A DNA stretch of 17,104 nucleotides from assembly GCA_913059105.1 (NCBI GenBank), contig CAJXRL010000027.1, positions 1-17,104 of the forward strand, read 5' to 3'. A program made the position numbers and the translations under genes. Below are positions 13,322-17,104 of this stretch, piece after piece. The number at the start of each line of letters is the position of its first letter. Position 1 is the first letter of the stretch. Origin of the DNA: an uncultured Flavobacteriales bacterium. Its GTDB lineage: Bacteria; Bacteroidota; Bacteroidia; Flavobacteriales_E; Vicingaceae. The notes below the pieces were generated by a model that saw only the letters and a program-made list of their open reading frames with translations, did not search any database and had not been told where the DNA came from.

Positions 13322-14020
13322 CTACATTCTATATATACTTCGCGGATAATCTGAGACTCTGGCATTTAAGCTATTGAGTTCTTTTAAAGCATCTCTAGCG
13401 ATCCATTGTGCACTTTTTGATTCTAGTTTAAGAAGACTATTACTAAAAGAAATTGCTTTTTGTTTCAAATCAATGTTGCGTTTGCCAATGCTCCGAAGTG
13501 CCCAATTAACTGCTTTTTTAACATATAACCGTTCATCGTTAGCAGCCTTTTCTAAAAGGGGGAAATAGCGTTCGAAGGTAGAATTGTTGCCATTTTTATT
13601 GGCCATGCAGTACGCCGCAAGCGTAGCAAAAGCACTTCGCTTTTCAAACTCACTTACTTTAGAACTGTATTCTAAAATTATTGATTCCGCTAATGGGCTT
13701 TTAGCATAAATACCCATAGAAAAAGTATCGCATATTTCCCAATTATCGAACTCAACCGTCCATTTAGAAACTAGGTTTGGTGTTAAGTCTATTGGGTTGA
13801 AAATTTTTCCTGCTAGAACTTTTGCCTCATACATATCTGTTTCGAAAAGAGCTACGGCTAATTCTGAATTTTTACCGATTGACTTAGCAATTAGGTTGAG
13901 GTCCTTCATATAAATACCCAGAGCGTTCTTGCAAATAATTCCAAATTTTTTCTCCTTGAAAATTACTTTCTCAGGATTTTTTAATTCTTCTAATTTTGCA
14001 ATTACCACTGATACTGTCAT
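13322..14020 (-). CDS. AlkD-like DNA alkylation repair glycosylase
   Basis: The protein has 232 residues and is all-helical with HEAT-like repeats, the length and pattern of the AlkC/AlkD family, which removes N3- and N7-alkylated purines from DNA. Key AlkD residues appear to be present: W94 and D98 in NWEICD (the catalytic Trp-xxx-Asp pair) and W173 in VKKAVNWALRSIGK, followed by R176. The start at 14020 gives MTVSVVIAKLEEL, a normal N-terminus. It stands alone and is convergent with the lipoprotein gene. A TACATTTG element on the minus strand at 14094-14101 may be its promoter, with a leader of about 70 bases. Confidence 0.9.
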   Translation of the reverse strand: MTVSVVIAKLEELKNPEKVIFKEKKFGIICKNALGIYMKDLNLIAKSIGKNSELAVALFETDMYEAKVLAGKIFNPIDLTPNLVSKWTVEFDNWEICDTFSMGIYAKSPLAESIILEYSSKVSEFEKRSAFATLAAYCMANKNGNNSTFERYFPLLEKAANDERLYVKKAVNWALRSIGKRNIDLKQKAISFSNSLLKLESKSAQWIARDALKELNSLNARVSDYPRSIYRM

Positions 14021-14093
14021 TTATTTACTTTTCTTCAGCTCTTTAAAATCTTTTAGGCTCAATTTAATTATGTCGATATTGCTCAGCAAAATT

Positions 14094-14101
14094 CAAATGT
14101 A
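14094..14101 (-). promoter_or_regulatory. -7 promoter element for the glycosylase gene
   Basis: On the minus strand 14101-14094 reads TACATTTG, an exact TAnnTTTG match, 73 bases before the glycosylase start codon. The short divergent region of 146 bases also holds the element for the thioesterase operon. Confidence 0.4.
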
Positions 14102-14150
14102 AGCGAAAATCTTATTCTACTTTCATCACTTCACATTTAATCCATTCAAT

Positions 14151-14158
14151 TATCTTTG
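14151..14158 (+). promoter_or_regulatory. -7 promoter element for the thioesterase operon
   Basis: TATCTTTG matches TAnnTTTG exactly and ends 8 bases before the thioesterase ATG. It is followed by CACAAAAAA and the start codon, a common Flavobacteria layout, giving a nearly leaderless transcript. No good -33 TTG is seen at the usual spacing. Confidence 0.6.
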
Positions 14159-14166
14159 CACAAAAA

Positions 14167-14544
14167 ATGAATTTTCATACTAGGAAATGGGTTAAACCTG
14201 AGGATTTAAATCCAAACAATAATTTGTTTGGAGGTAGGTTATTGCAGTGGATTGATGAAGAGGCTGCGTTGTATACTATGATTCAATTCGACAATCGAAA
14301 AATAGCGACTAAATTTATGTCTGAAGTTAATTTTGTAAGTTCAGCTGTTCAAGGAGATATTGTCGAGCTGGGAATTCAAGTGGAGAAATTTGGTAAAACA
14401 TCGATTACCTTGAGCTGCATTGCTCGAAATAAAATGACCCACAAGCCAATAGTAACGATTGAGAACATAACCATGGTAAATTTGGGCGAAGACGGCAGAC
14501 CAAAAGAACATGGGAGAACGGAAGTAACTTATTCAAAAAGATGA
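14167..14544 (+). CDS. acyl-CoA thioesterase, hotdog fold (YciA/BACH type)
   Basis: This 125-residue hotdog-fold protein likely hydrolyses acyl-CoA to free fatty acid and CoA in the cytosol. The signature segment PEDLNPNNNLFGGRLLQWIDEE (about 11-32) matches the N-x-N-x-x-G/L-F-G-G-x-x-x-x-W-x-D pattern of acyl-CoA hydrolases, with the hotdog helix and conserved Asp. It continues with FMSEVNFVSSAVQGDIVELGIQVEKFGKTSI, which corresponds to the CoA-binding strands. YciA-type proteins are usually 125-160 residues, so this is a short member, ending soon after the last strand. Its stop overlaps the next gene by 4 bases (ATGA), indicating translational coupling. Confidence 0.9.
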   Translation: MNFHTRKWVKPEDLNPNNNLFGGRLLQWIDEEAALYTMIQFDNRKIATKFMSEVNFVSSAVQGDIVELGIQVEKFGKTSITLSCIARNKMTHKPIVTIENITMVNLGEDGRPKEHGRTEVTYSKR

Positions 14545-15314
14545 TGAAAATGAAAAATAGCATAGCCTTAATTTGCGCACTTACAATGAGTATAACTGTA
14601 TTTGGTTGGGGCCAAACAGGACATAGAGCCATTGGGAAAATTGCCGAAAACCATTTATCGGTTAAGGCAAAGAAGGCGTTAAAAGAAATTATGGGACATG
14701 AGTCCTTGGCAGAGGCCTCTACTTGGATGGATGAAATAAAAAGCGATAAAAAATACAACTACGCTAGAACATGGCATTATGTATCAGTTCCGGAAGGGAA
14801 AGACTACAAATCGGCTGAACATGAAGAGCATGGAGATGTGTATGAAGCAATTGGCAGAATGAAAGACATTCTAAAAAATGCTGAATCTACAAAAATCCAA
14901 AGAGTTGAAGCTGTCAGAATGTTGACTCACTTAGTAGGTGATATGCACCAGCCATTGCACGTTGGAAATGGTGAAGATAGGGGAGGCAATAGTGTAAAAA
15001 TTAAATGGTTTTACAGCAACTCTAATTTGCATCGTATTTGGGATTCTGAAATAATTGATGATAAAATGATGAGCTATTCGGAAATTGCAGAAATGGTAGA
15101 TCACCCTGTGGATGCTAACAAAGATGTTTTATGCTCGACCGATTTAGATCTTTGGGTGAAAGAAGCAATAGAACTAAGACCTCAAATATATAACATTGGA
15201 GATAAGGAAAACTTATCCTACGAGTACATGTATAATAATTGGGGAACGGTTAAAATTCAGTTGTACAAAGGTGGACTTCGATTAGCTCAAATTTTGAATG
15301 ACATTTATGGATAA
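14541..15314 (+). CDS. secreted S1/P1-type zinc nuclease
   Basis: The 257-residue precursor belongs to the S1/P1 nuclease (zinc phospholipase C-like) family, which cuts single-stranded DNA and RNA. The signal peptide should be cleaved between G22 and W23, leaving the N-terminal Trp whose amino and carbonyl groups bind zinc. The other ligands are all in place: H28 (WGQTGHR), D64 (TWMDEI), H79 (RTWHYV), H130 and D134 (LTHLVGDMHQPLH), H140, H164 and D168 (HRIWDS). Activity is therefore very likely, in the periplasm or outside the cell, probably for nutrient scavenging from nucleic acids. It is coupled to the thioesterase upstream and overlaps the membrane protein gene downstream. Confidence 0.95.
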   Translation: MMKMKNSIALICALTMSITVFGWGQTGHRAIGKIAENHLSVKAKKALKEIMGHESLAEASTWMDEIKSDKKYNYARTWHYVSVPEGKDYKSAEHEEHGDVYEAIGRMKDILKNAESTKIQRVEAVRMLTHLVGDMHQPLHVGNGEDRGGNSVKIKWFYSNSNLHRIWDSEIIDDKMMSYSEIAEMVDHPVDANKDVLCSTDLDLWVKEAIELRPQIYNIGDKENLSYEYMYNNWGTVKIQLYKGGLRLAQILNDIYG

Positions 15315-15618
15315 GGAGCAATATAAAAAGCAATTGGGCATTTTTGCCAAAATTAGTTTTTTTGAAGGAATTTCATTTGTAGTACTATTGTTTATTGCTA
15401 TGCCACTGAAGTATTCTCTTGACACGCCATTAGCTGTAAAGTATGTTGGCTGGGCACACGGGGCTTTATTTGTTGCCTATGCGTTTCAATTGCTTTATGT
15501 TAGTTTAACCTTCAAATGGAAATTCACAAAAGTTGTTTTATATGGTATTTGTTCGCTTTTACCGTTTGCCCCATTTTGGGTGGAAAAACAATTAAAAAAA
15601 GAAATTGAAACAGTTTAA
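15307..15618 (+). CDS. DUF3817-like integral membrane protein
   Basis: The protein has 103 residues from ATG 15307 (MDKEQYKKQLG) or 106 from 15298. Three hydrophobic segments are seen: about FFEGISFVVLLFIAMPLKY, then WAHGALFVAYAFQLLYVSL, then KVVLYGICSLLPFAPFWVEKQL. The conserved features EG-(I/V)-SF, GW-x-HG and PF-x-P-F-W-x-E match the DUF3817 family of small inner-membrane proteins of unknown function. It overlaps the nuclease gene by 8 bases from 15307 (17 from 15298), so it belongs to the same operon. Confidence 0.85.
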   Translation: MDKEQYKKQLGIFAKISFFEGISFVVLLFIAMPLKYSLDTPLAVKYVGWAHGALFVAYAFQLLYVSLTFKWKFTKVVLYGICSLLPFAPFWVEKQLKKEIETV

Positions 15619-15630
15619 CCGTTGGTTAAA
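15614..15630. promoter_or_regulatory. 7-bp inverted repeat between operon and acyltransferase gene
   Basis: TTTAACC (15614-15620) and GGTTAAA (15624-15630) are perfect complements around GTT, overlapping the stop codon of the membrane protein gene and 40 bases before the acyltransferase ATG. Lack of a following T-run argues against a normal terminator; an operator is possible. Confidence 0.3.
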
Positions 15631-15669
15631 TGTTCAGCTTTCTATTGAAACCTTAATTTCGTCGATATT

Positions 15670-16803
15670 ATGAATAAAATGGATTTTGAAGACATACGAC
15701 CTTATCACGACAGTGAGGTAAAAGAAAAGATAGATAGCTTATTAAGGGAGGAACAGTTTTGCCAAATTATCCAACAGGTAATGCCAGAGATTCCATTTCC
15801 TTTGTTTGAGAAACAAATGCGTGGTATCAATACTATTTATGAATTTCAGACTAAAGTGGTAGTTCCATTACTCGATAAATTACTTTCTCAATCTACCCAT
15901 GGCTTAAGCTACTCAGGTATGGAGAATTTAGAAAAGGACAAAAGTTACTTATTTGTTTCAACGCATAGAGATATTGTTTTAGACTCCGCATTAATGGGTT
16001 ATGTTCTTTTAAAAGAAGGATTTAGTACTGCGGAAATTGCAATTGGAGATAACCTGATGAAAATTCCCTGGATTGTTGATTTGGTGAAATTGAATAAGAG
16101 TTTTATGGTTAAACGTTCTCTATCGAAAGATCAAAAACTAGACGGGTCAAATCAACTTTCGAATTACATTAACTATACGATTAAAGATAAAGGAGAGAAC
16201 ATTTGGATTGCTCACAAGGCAGGCCGAAGTAAAAATGGAAATGATAGAACTAATCCGAATATTTTAAAAATGTTCAACTTAGGAGGTGATTCGGAAAGTG
16301 CTATTGAGAACATAAAAAGTCTAAACATTTGTCCTGTCTCTATTTCATATGAATATAACCCATGTGATGCCCTTACATTACCAGAGTTAATGAGCATTGC
16401 TAATGGTGAGAAGTATGAAAAACAACCTATGGAAGATTTGATTCACATGGGTGAAGGCTTGCAAGGGAGAAAAGGAAAAGTTGAAGTAAGTTTTGGAAAG
16501 CCATTAAATGGCTTAATCGAAGGGCAGGAGGAAGCAAAATCGAATCTTGAATTATTTCAAATGATTGCTAATAAAATTGACCGTGAAATTCACGATTCAT
16601 ACAAATTAATGCCAACAAACTATATGGCTTTTGATTTATTAAATGACTCTGCTGGTCATAGTGCAAACTATTCTGACGAAGAAATGGAGTCATTTGAAAC
16701 ATATGTATCAAAAAAGTTGGAAGGAATAGAAGGTGACGAAGCCTTTAAGCGAGAAACGTTTTTAAAGATGTATGCTTATCCGGTTATGAATAAAGAGGCG
16801 TAA
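15670..16803 (+). CDS. glycerol-phosphate acyltransferase family protein (PlsC/PlsB type)
   Basis: This 377-residue protein probably transfers acyl chains to a glycerolipid precursor at the inner-membrane surface. Block I is THRDIVLD (H99, D105); here the His and Asp are separated by five residues rather than the usual four (HxxxxD). Block II is GDNLMKIPWIVDLVKLNKSFMVKR (about 126-149), and block III reads IAHKAGRSKNG (about 180-190) where standard enzymes have FPEGTRS or EGGRSR. The order and spacing resemble PlsB-like 1-acyl-sn-glycerol-3-phosphate acyltransferases of Bacteroidota. Block IV may lie in CPVSISYEYNPCD. No clear membrane anchor is present. A near-match to the -7 element (TAATTTCG, 15654-15661) precedes it, so it may have its own promoter. 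Confidence 0.85.
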   Translation: MNKMDFEDIRPYHDSEVKEKIDSLLREEQFCQIIQQVMPEIPFPLFEKQMRGINTIYEFQTKVVVPLLDKLLSQSTHGLSYSGMENLEKDKSYLFVSTHRDIVLDSALMGYVLLKEGFSTAEIAIGDNLMKIPWIVDLVKLNKSFMVKRSLSKDQKLDGSNQLSNYINYTIKDKGENIWIAHKAGRSKNGNDRTNPNILKMFNLGGDSESAIENIKSLNICPVSISYEYNPCDALTLPELMSIANGEKYEKQPMEDLIHMGEGLQGRKGKVEVSFGKPLNGLIEGQEEAKSNLELFQMIANKIDREIHDSYKLMPTNYMAFDLLNDSAGHSANYSDEEMESFETYVSKKLEGIEGDEAFKRETFLKMYAYPVMNKEA

Positions 16804-16899
16804 ATTAAAAGACGGAAAACTTAAAGTAAAAAGTAAAATGCTTTACGTTTCATGTTAGAAAGTTAAACAGGCTCCGTAACTGCTTTTTGTCTTTTACTT

Positions 16900-17055
16900 T
16901 CAGTTAATTTTAAAATGTTCTAAATAGCTGTCGATAATTTCGTCATGATTTACTACTTCGATCCATTGGATTATGTTGATTCCTGCAGGTTTCCAGCTTT
17001 CAACATAGTACCCGTGAAAATCATAAAGCGAGCAAACAAAACTTCCGTGATAGCG
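16900..17055 (-). CDS. unidentified protein, C-terminal 51 residues only
   Basis: On the minus strand 17055-16900 is open for 51 codons, then TGA. It reads RYHGSFVCSLYDFHGYYVES followed by WKPAGINIIQWIEVVNHDEI and IDSYLEHFKIN. It is rich in aromatic residues and coding-like, and it is convergent with the acyltransferase gene. It looks like the C-terminus of a small hypothetical protein; I do not recognise it. Its 5' part is missing because sequencing adapter begins at 17056. Confidence 0.65.
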   Translation of the reverse strand, partial: RYHGSFVCSLYDFHGYYVESWKPAGINIIQWIEVVNHDEIIDSYLEHFKIN

Positions 17056-17104
17056 CTGTCTCTTATACACATCTGACGCTGCCGACGATCTACTCTGTGT
17101 AGAT
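17056..17104. other. Illumina Nextera adapter sequence (not biological)
   Basis: 17056-17074 is CTGTCTCTTATACACATCT, the 19-base Tn5 mosaic end used in Nextera libraries. Next is GACGCTGCCGACGA (17075-17088), the remainder of the read-1 transposase adapter. TCTACTCT (17089-17096) is the reverse complement of the common i5 index AGAGTAGA, and GTGTAGAT (17097-17104) begins the P5-side flow-cell sequence. This is library read-through kept at a contig end. Confidence 0.98.

Noticed and set aside
16804..16899. Inverted repeat TAAAAGAC / GTCTTTTA and AAAGTAAAA copies as a terminator between convergent genes
   Set aside because: The arms are about 80 bases apart and the sequence is low-complexity, so a functional hairpin is not convincing.

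Overview
The window is about 17 kb of AT-rich bacterial DNA, almost certainly from the phylum Bacteroidota and probably a flavobacterium-like or cytophaga-like lineage. The evidence is a TonB-dependent receptor with the N-terminal carboxypeptidase-regulatory-like domain typical of the phylum, a lipoprotein with an acidic run right after the acylated Cys, a general lack of Shine-Dalgarno sequences, and several matches to the Bacteroidota -7 promoter element TAnnTTTG close upstream of start codons. Most proteins are ordinary chromosomal housekeeping or envelope proteins. I see no phage, transposase, CRISPR array, rRNA or tRNA.

Layout. Positions 1-778 (minus) hold the N-terminal 259 codons of moaA (molybdenum cofactor synthesis), cut by the window edge. 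Positions 1102-3423 (plus) encode a 773-residue regulator joining a class III nucleotide cyclase domain, a TolB/FlgO-like domain, TPR repeats and an AraC-type DNA-binding domain. It is followed by an NAD(P)-binding SDR-like protein (3557-4300), a leucine-rich-repeat lipoprotein (4404-5306) and a TonB-dependent receptor (5600-8095). The SDR gene and the receptor gene carry near-identical promoter/leader modules of about 110 bp that include a palindrome, so they are probably co-regulated, possibly by the adjacent AraC-type protein. Positions 8382-9350 hold two small exported proteins in an apparent operon, ending in a strong bidirectional terminator. A convergent methionine aminopeptidase paralogue follows (9492-10280, minus). 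A gene-poor stretch (10281-10709) leads to a small unknown ORF (10710-10988) and nhaB (11059-12528), a Na+/H+ antiporter.

Positions 12673-13186 hold a lipoprotein gene put out of frame by a 7-bp tandem duplication inside its signal-peptide codons. Removing one copy restores a perfect lipoprotein signal, so this is a recent slippage mutation, a phase-variation switch or an assembly artefact. A convergent AlkD-like DNA glycosylase follows (13322-14020, minus). Next is a tightly overlapping operon of acyl-CoA thioesterase, S1/P1-type nuclease and a DUF3817-like membrane protein (14167-15618), then a PlsC/PlsB-type acyltransferase (15670-16803), and the 3' end of an unidentified minus-strand gene (16900-17055).

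The last 49 bases (17056-17104) are not biological. They match the Illumina Nextera transposase mosaic end, the read-primer part, an 8-base index and the start of the P5-side adapter. The true sequence therefore ends at 17055, and the final gene is truncated by a library artefact.

The observations most worth following up are the multi-domain cyclase/AraC regulator with altered purine-binding residues, the duplicated promoter module beside it, and the 7-bp frameshifting repeat. I found no convincing wholly new multi-gene system.
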